Source of the DNA: Zwartia sp.
GTDB taxonomy: Bacteria > Pseudomonadota > Gammaproteobacteria > Burkholderiales > Burkholderiaceae_B
NCBI GenBank assembly: GCA_030653405.1
Contig: JAURZO010000037.1
Span: forward strand, 1-32,774
Length of the DNA stretch: 32,774 nucleotides
Direction of reading: 5' to 3'
Below the pieces are notes generated by a model. The model made no database searches and was not told the DNA's origin. It was given only the letters and a program-made list of their open reading frames with translations. Shown in pieces: positions 23,835 to 32,029 of this stretch. The position numbers were made by a program, and so were the translations under genes. How positions within the stretch are numbered: the first letter of the stretch is position 1; each line of letters begins with the position of its first letter.

Positions 23835-24569
23835 ATGAATACTTCAATCACATCAAACGCCCGAAAAATTCTGGTGGTCGACGATGACCCCCGACTGCGT
23901 GACTTACTGCGTCGCTACCTGAATGAACAGGGATATCAAGCTCTTACGGCCGAAGATGCCCGGGAAATGAACAAAATATGGCAGCGCGAGCACATCGACC
24001 TCCTTGTGCTCGATCTGATGCTGCCCGGCGAGGATGGTTTATCCGTCTGTCGGCGCCTGCGCGCCAATCAGGACCGTACACCGATCATCATGTTGACGGC
24101 CAAAGCCGAGGAGATCGACCGGATCATCGGGCTCGAAATGGGTGCCGATGACTATCTATCCAAGCCTTTCAATCCCCGCGAGCTGTTGGCACGAATCAAT
24201 GCGGTGCTGCGACGACGGCACTCCGACGAACATCCAGGAGCGCCAGGACAAGAAAACGAATCCGTGAGTTTTGGCCCCTACACCTTGGATCTGTCGTCAC
24301 GGTGCCTGACACGTGACAATCAACTTGTCCCCATGACAACCGGCGAGTTCTCCGTCCTCAAGGTATTTGCACGCCATCCCAAAGTTCCACTCTCGCGAGA
24401 CAAGCTCATGGAGCTCGCGCGAGGACGTGAATATGAGGCCTTTGACCGCAGCCTCGACGTGCAGATTTCTCGGCTTCGCAAACTCCTCGAAGTCAATCCC
24501 GCCAAGCCTGCTTTCATACAGACTGTTTGGGGCATGGGCTATGTGTTTGTTCCGGATGGTCGGAATTAA
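23835..24569 (+). CDS. ompR: Response regulator OmpR
   Basis: A 244-residue two-component response regulator. The receiver domain (about 10-125) has the acidic pocket VVDDDPRLRDLL, phospho-acceptor Asp60 in LLVLDLMLPGEDG, Thr in MLTAKAEEIDRI and Lys in YLSKPFNPREL. The C-terminal winged helix (about 140-240) has TTGEFSVLKVFARHP, the recognition helix RSLDVQISRLRKLLE and the wing WGMGYVFVPDGRN. It matches E. coli OmpR closely along the whole chain. I start at ATG 23835, where homology starts; a GTG at 23766 would add 23 residues with no similarity. The cognate kinase gene overlaps the 3' end. Confidence 0.95.
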   Translation: MNTSITSNARKILVVDDDPRLRDLLRRYLNEQGYQALTAEDAREMNKIWQREHIDLLVLDLMLPGEDGLSVCRRLRANQDRTPIIMLTAKAEEIDRIIGLEMGADDYLSKPFNPRELLARINAVLRRRHSDEHPGAPGQENESVSFGPYTLDLSSRCLTRDNQLVPMTTGEFSVLKVFARHPKVPLSRDKLMELARGREYEAFDRSLDVQISRLRKLLEVNPAKPAFIQTVWGMGYVFVPDGRN

Positions 24570-25971
24570 TACTGTACGGCAGTTGTTCATCGATGGTTTG
24601 ACTCGACTTAAGACGGGACGACACTGGGTGGTGAGCCGAACATCGCAGGTCGATCTCTTCACCCGAACTTTTCTTTTGCTTTCAACCCTGATGCTCGCCA
24701 GCCTCGGTGCTTGGGTGTTGATTTTCTTGAGTCTTGAGATGGGCCCTCGCGCGGCCCAAATGAGCCAGCGCATCGCAACCTCAGTTAATCTGACTCATGC
24801 GACCCTGACTTACACCCCGAGCGATGAACGCAACGTACTATTACGCACCTTATCGATGCGCGAAGGGCTTGATGTGTATCCTAGGACCGGTCAGGACAGT
24901 GTCGAGCCTTTACCTGCAGGTGCTTACTGGCAGCGCGTCGCCAAGCTTGTACGCGGGCAGTTGGGTGAGGAAACAATGCTGGCCTGGTCAGTCAACAATG
25001 TCCCTGGATTCTGGGTCAGTTTTAGGCTGGATCATGAAAAATACTGGCTCGCCTTTGAACGGCACGAAATTCGTCTAACAGGCAGCCTGGAGTGGTTAAG
25101 CTGGGCGGCGGCCGCTTTACTACTTTCCCTGATTGGTGCTGCGATCGGCGTGTCTTATATCAATCGTCCGTTGGCAAGGCTGGCACGCTCAGCACAGCTT
25201 CTCTCAAAAGGCCACTCGCCGCCTTCACTTCCGGAAACAGGCGCTCGCGAGTTGCGCGCACTCAATTCGAGCTTTAACCGTATGGCGCGCGAACTCCATC
25301 AAACCAACGCTGACCGCGTGTTGATGCTGGCCGGCATCTCGCATGACCTGCGTACACCCTTAACGCGAATGCGTCTCGAGGTCGAATTAAGCACCATGAG
25401 CGAAGCAGGACGAGACGCGATCGACCAAGACTTGGCCCAAATCGAACATTCGCTTGCACAACTCATGGACTATGCACGTCCCGCGAGCCTTGAGCCCCCT
25501 TGCGCGATTAACCTCTCCGCACTCGTCACCCAAATCACCGAGCGTGAACGCTGCCTGACAGAGCAAGCAGGCGGCACGTTGACGACGTCCATCACGCCCA
25601 ACCTCTATGCTCAGGTCTCGGCAACTGACATTCGTCGCATTCTCAACAACCTGATCGAAAACGCGCGCCGATATGGGTTCAGTCCAAACAGGCGTCCTAC
25701 CCTGCATATCGCACTCAATGGCCATGCCAGCGCAGTCGCGATCGAGGTCTCAGATCGCGGCCCCGGCATCGCCGCGCAGGATTTCGAACGTGTGCGTAAG
25801 CCCTTTTGGCGAGGCAATACCGCACGTACAGGCGCATCCGGCACGGGCTTAGGTCTGGCAATTGTGGATCGGCTGATACAGCATATGGATGGTGTGCTGA
25901 CATTCAGTCCACGCGAAGGCGGCGGCCTGACCGTTCATGTTGAGTTCTTCACAGCACAGTCCGATGGCTAG
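24556..25971 (+). CDS. envZ: Osmosensor-type histidine kinase EnvZ
   Basis: A 471-residue inner-membrane kinase for OmpR. TM1 is about residues 37-60, the periplasmic loop about 61-179 and TM2 about 180-203. A HAMP linker beginning NRPLARLARSAQLLSKGH follows, close to the E. coli EnvZ sequence. The H-box is MLAGISHDLRTPLTRMR with phospho-acceptor His263. The ATPase domain has the N-box NNLIENARRYG, G1 SDRGPGI, the F-box region and G2 GTGLGLAIVDRL. The start is uncertain: ATG 24556 overlaps ompR by 14 bases, and ATG 24541 would add five residues; neither has a strong ribosome site. The stop overlaps the stop of ispF on the other strand. Confidence 0.93.
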   Translation: MVGINTVRQLFIDGLTRLKTGRHWVVSRTSQVDLFTRTFLLLSTLMLASLGAWVLIFLSLEMGPRAAQMSQRIATSVNLTHATLTYTPSDERNVLLRTLSMREGLDVYPRTGQDSVEPLPAGAYWQRVAKLVRGQLGEETMLAWSVNNVPGFWVSFRLDHEKYWLAFERHEIRLTGSLEWLSWAAAALLLSLIGAAIGVSYINRPLARLARSAQLLSKGHSPPSLPETGARELRALNSSFNRMARELHQTNADRVLMLAGISHDLRTPLTRMRLEVELSTMSEAGRDAIDQDLAQIEHSLAQLMDYARPASLEPPCAINLSALVTQITERERCLTEQAGGTLTTSITPNLYAQVSATDIRRILNNLIENARRYGFSPNRRPTLHIALNGHASAVAIEVSDRGPGIAAQDFERVRKPFWRGNTARTGASGTGLGLAIVDRLIQHMDGVLTFSPREGGGLTVHVEFFTAQSDG

Positions 25972-26468
25972 TCTTGCCTGGCGCGACGTCTGAGCAAGAC
26001 AACAGCATTTGCCGCAATGCCTTCCTTGCGTCCGAGATGACCGAGCCCTTCGTTGGTCTTGGCCTTGATATTGATATCGCCCTCGTCAACACCTAGGTCA
26101 CTGGCGATATTGGTGACCATCGCGGCGGCATGCGGCCCGATTTTCGGTACTTGAGCGTGAATCGTGGCGTCGAGATTCACCAGCTGCCACCCCGCTTGCA
26201 GGACACGTTGGTAAGCATCCCGCAGAAGCCTCCGGCTGTCAGCCCCCAGATACTGAGGGTCAGTATCTGGAAAATGACGACCAATATCGCCTAGTCCGGC
26301 ACCACCGAGTAACGCATCCGTAATCGCATGCAGCAAGGCATCCGCGTCCGAGTGTCCTTTTAAGCCGTGGGTATGCGCGATCTGCACACCTCCTAATATC
26401 AACGGCCGCCCTTGCACCAAAGCATGGACATCAAACCCTTGACCAATTCGGAATGCGAAGTCATTCAT
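25968..26468 (-). CDS. ispF: 2-C-methyl-D-erythritol 2,4-cyclodiphosphate synthase IspF
   Basis: A 166-residue enzyme of the MEP isoprenoid pathway, a homotrimer that cyclises CDP-ME 2-phosphate. RIGQGFDVHAL supplies the metal ligands Asp13 and His15; GHSDADALLHAITDALLGGAGLGDIG is the family signature and includes His47. DINIKAKTNEGLGHLGRKEGIAANAVVLL closes the active site. Length agrees with the 159-residue E. coli enzyme. ATG 26468 overlaps the ispD TGA by ATGA, so it is preferred to the in-frame ATG at 26486. The TAG stop shares a CTAG with the envZ stop. Confidence 0.97.
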   Translation of the reverse strand: MNDFAFRIGQGFDVHALVQGRPLILGGVQIAHTHGLKGHSDADALLHAITDALLGGAGLGDIGRHFPDTDPQYLGADSRRLLRDAYQRVLQAGWQLVNLDATIHAQVPKIGPHAAAMVTNIASDLGVDEGDINIKAKTNEGLGHLGRKEGIAANAVVLLRRRARQD

Positions 26469-27181
26469 AACCAGGACTCTACCCATTGAAAATCTTCAGG
26501 CCAGGTAATTTTGGTGTTTCGACCTGAACCGCGTACCAGCAGCGGGGCATAGCCCAACGCTTCGATCGCCTGTGCTTCATCGGTCGGTCCGTTCGGCGCG
26601 CCTTGCGCGGGCAATGCCTGGGTCAAGGCCTCGAGTAGCAGACCAGCTCTAAACATCTGCGGTGTCTGCGCCAGCCAAAGTCCCTCTCTGGGCACGGTCC
26701 GTGCGACTTTATCACCATGTGGCTGTGCTGCCTTGAGCGTGTCCGCCGCGGGCATCGCCAGCAACCCTCCCACACTATCCGCAAGACACGCGTCAATCAA
26801 GCGATTCAACGCGTCGAGAGGCAGCCCGGGGCGTGCGGCGTCATGCACCAGCACCCAGTCCTCCGGAGAAAGCTGCGCCTCGCGCAGGGCGTTTAAAACC
26901 GTTTCAGCTCGGGTTGGACCCCCGCAGGGCGAGCACGTTGTTCTTGGCAAGCCTGCCAGCACCGATTCCGCCTGCGCGTCACCCGGCGCCACCGCCACCC
27001 TAACCTCTTGTACGCGTGGATCCGCCAGCAAGGCCTGCACCGAATATCTAAGCATCGCTTGACCTGCAAGCAAGCGATACTGCTTGGGTGTCTGATCCTG
27101 GCCAGCTTCGAGTGCTCGCGCGCCGATCCCGGCAGCAGGAACGAGTGCGACGATTCGTAAAAGGGGATTAAATAGCGTCAT
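26465..27181 (-). CDS. ispD: 2-C-methyl-D-erythritol 4-phosphate cytidylyltransferase IspD
   Basis: A 238-residue enzyme that joins CTP to MEP, the step two before IspF in the pathway. The nucleotide-binding loop is VALVPAAGIGARALEAG with PKQYRLLAGQAML, followed by GGPTRAETVLNAL, DWVLVHDAARPGLP, RTVPREGLWLAQTPQMFR and TDEAQAIEALGY. All these blocks are the standard IspD motifs. Length matches the family. It is the first gene of ispD-ispF, and divergent from mfd across 105 bases. ATG 27181 has no strong Shine-Dalgarno sequence. Confidence 0.97.
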   Translation of the reverse strand: MTLFNPLLRIVALVPAAGIGARALEAGQDQTPKQYRLLAGQAMLRYSVQALLADPRVQEVRVAVAPGDAQAESVLAGLPRTTCSPCGGPTRAETVLNALREAQLSPEDWVLVHDAARPGLPLDALNRLIDACLADSVGGLLAMPAADTLKAAQPHGDKVARTVPREGLWLAQTPQMFRAGLLLEALTQALPAQGAPNGPTDEAQAIEALGYAPLLVRGSGRNTKITWPEDFQWVESWL

Positions 27182-27187
27182 ATACGC

Positions 27188-27265
27188 TTGATTTTATAAT
27201 CAACACATTAAACGGTGTCATAAACATCGTTCCATCGCGCATTACTGCGCTTTTACTTGCGCGAT
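27188..27265 (+). promoter_or_regulatory. Candidate mfd promoter and leader hairpin
   Basis: TATAAT at 27195-27200 is a perfect -10 hexamer in the ispD-mfd gap, but no good -35 lies 16-18 bases upstream. It sits inside an inverted repeat TTGATT/AATCAA (27188-27193 and 27198-27203). Further on, ATCGCGC (27234-27240) pairs with GCGCGAT (27259-27265), and GCGC at 27247-27250 followed by four T offers an alternative stem, so the leader could switch between two folds. Role is inferred only. Confidence 0.35.
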
Positions 27266-27286
27266 CACTCCTGCGATTTACTGTCA

Positions 27287-30200
27287 ATGTCGGCTGCTCC
27301 CATCTCTGTTCCCACCCTTCTCGCCTCGCTCAAACACGGCCAGCGCTTTACTCAGCCCACCCCCGCGGGGTCAGGCGATGCTTGGCTGCTAACCGAGCTG
27401 GCCCGTGCAAGCGGCAAAACGCTCGTAATTTTGACCGCCGAGCCCCTCGAAGCACAACGACTTGCCGAAGAGATTCCGATCTTTGCGCCAGGCCTCAGAG
27501 TGCGGCCCCTCCCCGATTGGGAAACATTGCCCTATGACAGTTTTTCTCCCCATCAAGATCTGATTTCAGAGCGCCTGCGCACCCTCCATGCCTTGATGCT
27601 GGGTGAGGTCGATGTCCTGACTGTTCCTATCACGACAGCACTTTACCGACTTGCGCCGCCAAGCTTTCTCGCCGCCTACACCTTTTCTTTCAAACAAAAG
27701 GATAAGCTCGACGAAGCCGCACTTCGCGCGCAACTAACATTGGCTAATTACGCCCACGTCTCACAAGTCACCGCTCCAGGCGAATTTTGCGTGCGAGGCA
27801 GCCTCATCGACCTGTTTCCGATGGGCTCCGTTGTACCTTATCGCATCGACTTATTCGATGACGAGATCGAATCCATCCGCGCCTTTGATATCGATACCCA
27901 GCGCAGCCTTTATCCTGTTGGGAACGTCCAGCTGTTGCCCGGCCGCGAGTTTCCAATGGACGAAGCCGCACGCAATCGGTTTCGAGCGACATTTCGTGAA
28001 GTGTTCGAAGGTGATCCTTCGCGGGCTCTTCCCTACCGGGATATGGGCAACGGGATACCATTTGCTGGGATCGAGTACTACCTGCCATTGTTTTTTGAAC
28101 AGACCGCCACGCTGTTCGACTACCTGAATTCAGAAACGATCGTCGTGACCTTGGGTGACATAGACGATGCGATGCGGCGTTTCACCCAAGATACTGCAAC
28201 GCGCTACAACTTTTTAAAAAGTGATCGCGAACGACCTGTACTACCCCCTGAGGCACTGTTTCTCCAGAGTGAGGCCTTGTTCGAACAGCTCAAGACTTTT
28301 CCGCGACTCTCACTCACGCCTGAGAAAGGCCATCCAGACTTTGCGCCCGCACCGGATATTGGCATCACGCGCAGAGCCGAGGATCCGCTTGCCAAGTTTC
28401 GCGTACTCGTCGGACGCCGCTCAGGACTCGCCGATGAACGCGCGCCTCGGATTGTCTTATGCACGGATTCTCACGGTCGTCGAGAGACCATTGTGCAAAT
28501 GCTGGCTGAGCACGGCCTGGTGCCCGATGCGCAAACTGAGTCCGTCGCTCAATTCCTAGAAAGTGATGCGCATTTTGGCATCACGGTTGCGCCGCTTGGC
28601 ACGGGTTTTACTGTGCTGGCCCAAAACCTGCTCTTTCTCACCGAAAACGATCTCTATCCAGGACATGGTGGCACAGCGCGGCGTGGCAAACGCGACCAAG
28701 AACGCGCCAGCAACGTCGAAGCGATGGTCAGAGACCTGTCCGAGCTGCGCGAGGGCGATCCCGTCGTGCATGCTCAGCATGGCATTGGCCGTTATCATGG
28801 TTTGGTCAATCTCGACATGGGCGAAGGCGAGATGGAGTTCCTCTTTCTCGAGTATGCCAACAAGACCACGCTGTACGTACCGGTCTCGCAATTGCATGTG
28901 ATTGCCCGCTACAGCGGCACCGACTCAGAATCAGCTCCCCTGCATCTCTTAGGTTCAGGCCAATGGGAAAAAGCGCGACGTAAAGCATCTCAACAAGTCC
29001 GCGACACAGCGGCCGAATTACTCGATCTGTATGCCAAACGCGCCGCTCGCCAAGGCTTTGCATTCAAACTCCCACTCGGGGACTACGATTTGTTTGCCGA
29101 GGGTTTTGGCTTTGACGAAACCCCCGATCAGGCCGCTGCAATAAAGTGTGTGATCGAGGATATGACCTCGGGTCGTCCGATGGATCGATTGGTCTGCGGA
29201 GATGTGGGGTTTGGCAAGACCGAGGTTGCGCTGCGTGCGGCTTTTCTGGCGATCGCGAATGGCAAACAAGTCGCATTACTCTGCCCGACCACTCTGCTGG
29301 CTGAGCAGCACGCACAGACCTTCAGTGATCGCTTTGCCGACTGGCCAGTCAAGGTAGTCGAACTCTCACGCTTTCGCTCGGCCAAAGAAGTAAAAAGCGC
29401 CATCGAAGGCATCACTGCTGGTACAGTCGACATCGTCATCGGCACCCACAAAATTCTTTCCAAAGACGTTAAGTTCATGCGGCTAGGCCTGGTCATCATC
29501 GACGAAGAACACCGCTTCGGGGTCCGCCAAAAAGAAGCGCTCAAGGAACTGCGCGCCGAAGTCGATGTGTTGACGTTGACAGCCACACCGATTCCTCGCA
29601 CGCTCGGCATGTCGCTCGAAGGGATTCGGGACTTTTCGGTCATTGCCACGGCTCCACAAAAACGACTGGCGATCAAAACGTTTGTCCGTCGCGAAGACAA
29701 CAGCACCATGCGCGAAGCACTGCTGCGTGAACTTAAACGCGGTGGTCAGGCATACTTTTTACACAATGAGGTCGAGACAATCCATAATCGCCGGGCGAAG
29801 CTTGAAGAGCTCGTGCCCGAAGCCCGTATCGCCGTAGCGCACGGTCAAATGGGTGAACGCGATCTTGAACAAGTCATGAAGGGCTTCTATCAAAAGCGCT
29901 TTAACGTGCTGTTGTGCACCACGATTATTGAAACCGGCATTGACGTGCCAAGCGCCAACACCATCATCATCCACCGCGCCGATCGTTTCGGATTGGCACA
30001 ACTTCACCAGCTACGCGGACGCGTTGGACGCTCGCATCACCAAGCCTATGCCTACCTGATGACACCCGGAGAGGATGCCATCACCAAGAATGCGAAGAAG
30101 CGCCTTGAGGCGATTCAGGCAATGGAAGAGCTGGGATCGGGATTTTTCCTGGCAATGCATGATCTTGAAATCCGTGGCACTGGCGAGGTATTAGGTGAAT

Positions 30201-30745
30201 CCCAATCTGGCAATATTCAAGAGATCGGTTTCTCGATGTACAACGACATGCTGAATGAAGCTGTCCGGGCACTGAAGGCGGGCGTCGAGCCAGACTTGGA
30301 TGCGCCCTTTAGTGCTGGCTGCGAGGTCAATCTGCATGCTCCCGCTCTGCTACCTGCCGACTACTGCGGTGATGTGCATGCGCGTCTGTCACTTTACAAA
30401 CGTTTATCAAACACCAAGACCGATGACGATCTGATCACGATTCAAGAAGAGCTCATCGACCGTTTCGGCAAACTACCCGAGCCGGCACGCACATTGATTG
30501 CCACGCATAAGCTTCGCTTAATTGGTTTGCCGTTGGGTTTGCAAAAAATTGATGCGAGCGAAACACAAATCGTCCTGCACTTTAAGCAAAATGCTCCCGT
30601 CGATCCGCTTAAACTGATCGAACTTGTTCAAAAACAGCGACATATTCGCTTCTCTGGCCAGGACAAATTGCGCGTCGAAATCAAAGCTTCGGACGTCGCG
30701 GCGCGTGTCGATGCCACGCGCACAGTACTGAGGGCATTACATTAA
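27287..30745 (+). CDS. mfd: Transcription-repair coupling factor Mfd
   Basis: A 1152-residue DNA translocase that removes RNA polymerase stalled at lesions and recruits UvrA. The N-terminal UvrB-like part has LPDWETLPYDSFSPHQDLISERLRTL. The RNA polymerase-interacting domain starts near residue 485 with LREGDPVVHAQHGIGRYHGL. The helicase motor has Walker A GDVGFGKTEVALRAAF (Lys644), DEEH at 739-742, TLTATPIPRTL (motif III) and QLRGRVGRSHHQAYAYL (motif VI). The C-terminal TRCF domain covers about 1000-1110. Length agrees with E. coli Mfd (1148). I start at ATG 27287; the frame is open to a TTG at 27257, which is less likely. serB follows on the same strand. Confidence 0.97.
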   Translation: MSAAPISVPTLLASLKHGQRFTQPTPAGSGDAWLLTELARASGKTLVILTAEPLEAQRLAEEIPIFAPGLRVRPLPDWETLPYDSFSPHQDLISERLRTLHALMLGEVDVLTVPITTALYRLAPPSFLAAYTFSFKQKDKLDEAALRAQLTLANYAHVSQVTAPGEFCVRGSLIDLFPMGSVVPYRIDLFDDEIESIRAFDIDTQRSLYPVGNVQLLPGREFPMDEAARNRFRATFREVFEGDPSRALPYRDMGNGIPFAGIEYYLPLFFEQTATLFDYLNSETIVVTLGDIDDAMRRFTQDTATRYNFLKSDRERPVLPPEALFLQSEALFEQLKTFPRLSLTPEKGHPDFAPAPDIGITRRAEDPLAKFRVLVGRRSGLADERAPRIVLCTDSHGRRETIVQMLAEHGLVPDAQTESVAQFLESDAHFGITVAPLGTGFTVLAQNLLFLTENDLYPGHGGTARRGKRDQERASNVEAMVRDLSELREGDPVVHAQHGIGRYHGLVNLDMGEGEMEFLFLEYANKTTLYVPVSQLHVIARYSGTDSESAPLHLLGSGQWEKARRKASQQVRDTAAELLDLYAKRAARQGFAFKLPLGDYDLFAEGFGFDETPDQAAAIKCVIEDMTSGRPMDRLVCGDVGFGKTEVALRAAFLAIANGKQVALLCPTTLLAEQHAQTFSDRFADWPVKVVELSRFRSAKEVKSAIEGITAGTVDIVIGTHKILSKDVKFMRLGLVIIDEEHRFGVRQKEALKELRAEVDVLTLTATPIPRTLGMSLEGIRDFSVIATAPQKRLAIKTFVRREDNSTMREALLRELKRGGQAYFLHNEVETIHNRRAKLEELVPEARIAVAHGQMGERDLEQVMKGFYQKRFNVLLCTTIIETGIDVPSANTIIIHRADRFGLAQLHQLRGRVGRSHHQAYAYLMTPGEDAITKNAKKRLEAIQAMEELGSGFFLAMHDLEIRGTGEVLGESQSGNIQEIGFSMYNDMLNEAVRALKAGVEPDLDAPFSAGCEVNLHAPALLPADYCGDVHARLSLYKRLSNTKTDDDLITIQEELIDRFGKLPEPARTLIATHKLRLIGLPLGLQKIDASETQIVLHFKQNAPVDPLKLIELVQKQRHIRFSGQDKLRVEIKASDVAARVDATRTVLRALH

Positions 30746-30829
30746 TCTTGCCGCATTCAAGAAACAATATGAATGACTGCGGCGCATCGCCTCACACCTT
30801 TAACCCAACTCTTTCAATACGCTCGACTC

Positions 30830-31687
30830 ATGACCACTCTTAATCTTGTCATCCAGTCCCCCGCCCTTTCTGGGGATCTGATCGAACATGCTGCCGCAAT
30901 CGCGGAAGCCTCTGGTGTACAAAGACTGGGCACCACTGCGGCTCGCATCCTGAATGTGAGTGATGACATCTCCGTTCGTGAGGAAATCAGACGATGGGGA
31001 GAACGCGTCAGCGTTGACACGGCATACGTCACACCAGGCGCACGCCTGTCGGACTGCAAACTTTTGGCCATGGATATGGATTCCACGCTGATAAACATCG
31101 AATGCATCGATGAAATCGCAGCGTTTGGAGGGGTCAAAGAACAAGTCGCCAGCATCACTGAAGCCGCAATGCGTGGCGAAATTAAAGACTTTTCCGAAAG
31201 TTTGATCCGGCGTGTCGCTTTTTTAAAAGGCTTGTCGACCGAGGTACTGCAGTCTGTGTATGAACAGAAATTGCGCTTAAATCCTGGTGCAGAGCAATTG
31301 GTCAAAACGGCTCAACAGGCGGGTCTCAAAGTTCTACTTGTGTCGGGTGGTTTTACGTTTTTTACGGAAAAACTCAAAGCTTTGCTTGGTTTGGATGCCG
31401 CACACGCCAACGTACTAGAATCCTCAGAAGGTCTGCTGACCGGACGCGTCAATGGCCGGATTTTAGATGCGCAAGGCAAAGCAGACACACTCTCGACACT
31501 CGCCCAGGAGCTCAATGCGAAAACCGAACAAATCATTGCAATTGGTGACGGCGCCAATGATCTAAAAATGCTCGGGCTTGCAGGCTATTCTGTCGCGTAT
31601 CGCGCCAAGCCAGTGGTGCAGGCCCAGGCAAAGTACGCCCTAAATTACTCTGCCCTCGATGGCGTGCTCAATTGGTTCGAGCGATAA
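30830..31687 (+). CDS. serB: Phosphoserine phosphatase SerB
   Basis: A 285-residue HAD-family enzyme, the last step of L-serine synthesis. The N-terminal about 75 residues form a regulatory-like region. The nucleophile motif is LAMDMDSTLINIECIDEIA with Asp82 as nucleophile and Asp84 as acid/base; motif II Ser is in VLLVSGGFTFF, the Lys in RAKP/GKAD region and motif III is IAIGDGANDLKML. ATG 30830 is chosen because homology begins at TTLNLVIQSP; an in-frame ATG at 30773 would add 19 residues. A small inverted repeat (CATTCA/TGAATG, 30754-30775) lies in the mfd-serB gap. It converges on a DUF2818 gene, with seven bases between stops. Confidence 0.95.
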   Translation: MTTLNLVIQSPALSGDLIEHAAAIAEASGVQRLGTTAARILNVSDDISVREEIRRWGERVSVDTAYVTPGARLSDCKLLAMDMDSTLINIECIDEIAAFGGVKEQVASITEAAMRGEIKDFSESLIRRVAFLKGLSTEVLQSVYEQKLRLNPGAEQLVKTAQQAGLKVLLVSGGFTFFTEKLKALLGLDAAHANVLESSEGLLTGRVNGRILDAQGKADTLSTLAQELNAKTEQIIAIGDGANDLKMLGLAGYSVAYRAKPVVQAQAKYALNYSALDGVLNWFER

Positions 31688-31694
31688 ATAGCAT

Positions 31695-32003
31695 TTAACG
31701 TTTTAATAAATAACGCAAAACAAAACCGGGAAACGCCAGAACAACGAACAGCGTCAACCCGGTCACGTAGAACTCCCAGCGCTGGGTAAACATGTTGCCG
31801 ATCATGCGTTCAAAGAGCATACCGATCAGTCCAATCACGCTAAACCAAACAAAAAATTCGACTAAGCGTACCCAAAACGGCTTGATCCCTCCCACGAAAC
31901 TGCGGATAGGAAACAAAGCAAATAAACGCTCATTAATAAAGGGTAGGTTAGCGGCAACAAAAGCCAACACAATCAGCAACCAGACTGCGGCATTTTGATT
32001 CAT
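31695..32003 (-). CDS. DUF2818 family membrane protein
   Basis: A 102-residue membrane protein of unknown function with three predicted helices: WLLIVLAFVAANLPFI near the N-terminus, VEFFVWFSVIGLIGMLFERM in the middle and YVTGLTLFVVLAFPGFVLRY at the end. The motif NLPFINERLF after the first helix is typical of the DUF2818 family, which in Burkholderiales is usually encoded right after nuoN. AAAGGGG precedes the ATG at suitable spacing. The position after the last complex I subunit suggests a link with complex I assembly or stability, but that is inference from neighbourhood only. Confidence 0.85.
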   Translation of the reverse strand: MNQNAAVWLLIVLAFVAANLPFINERLFALFPIRSFVGGIKPFWVRLVEFFVWFSVIGLIGMLFERMIGNMFTQRWEFYVTGLTLFVVLAFPGFVLRYLLKR

Positions 32004-32029
32004 TTGCCATCCCCTTTAAGACTCTTAGG

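Noticed and set aside
25968..27181. ispD-ispF as a bifunctional fusion
   Set aside because: The frames differ and are separated by an ATGA stop/start overlap, so they are two proteins.
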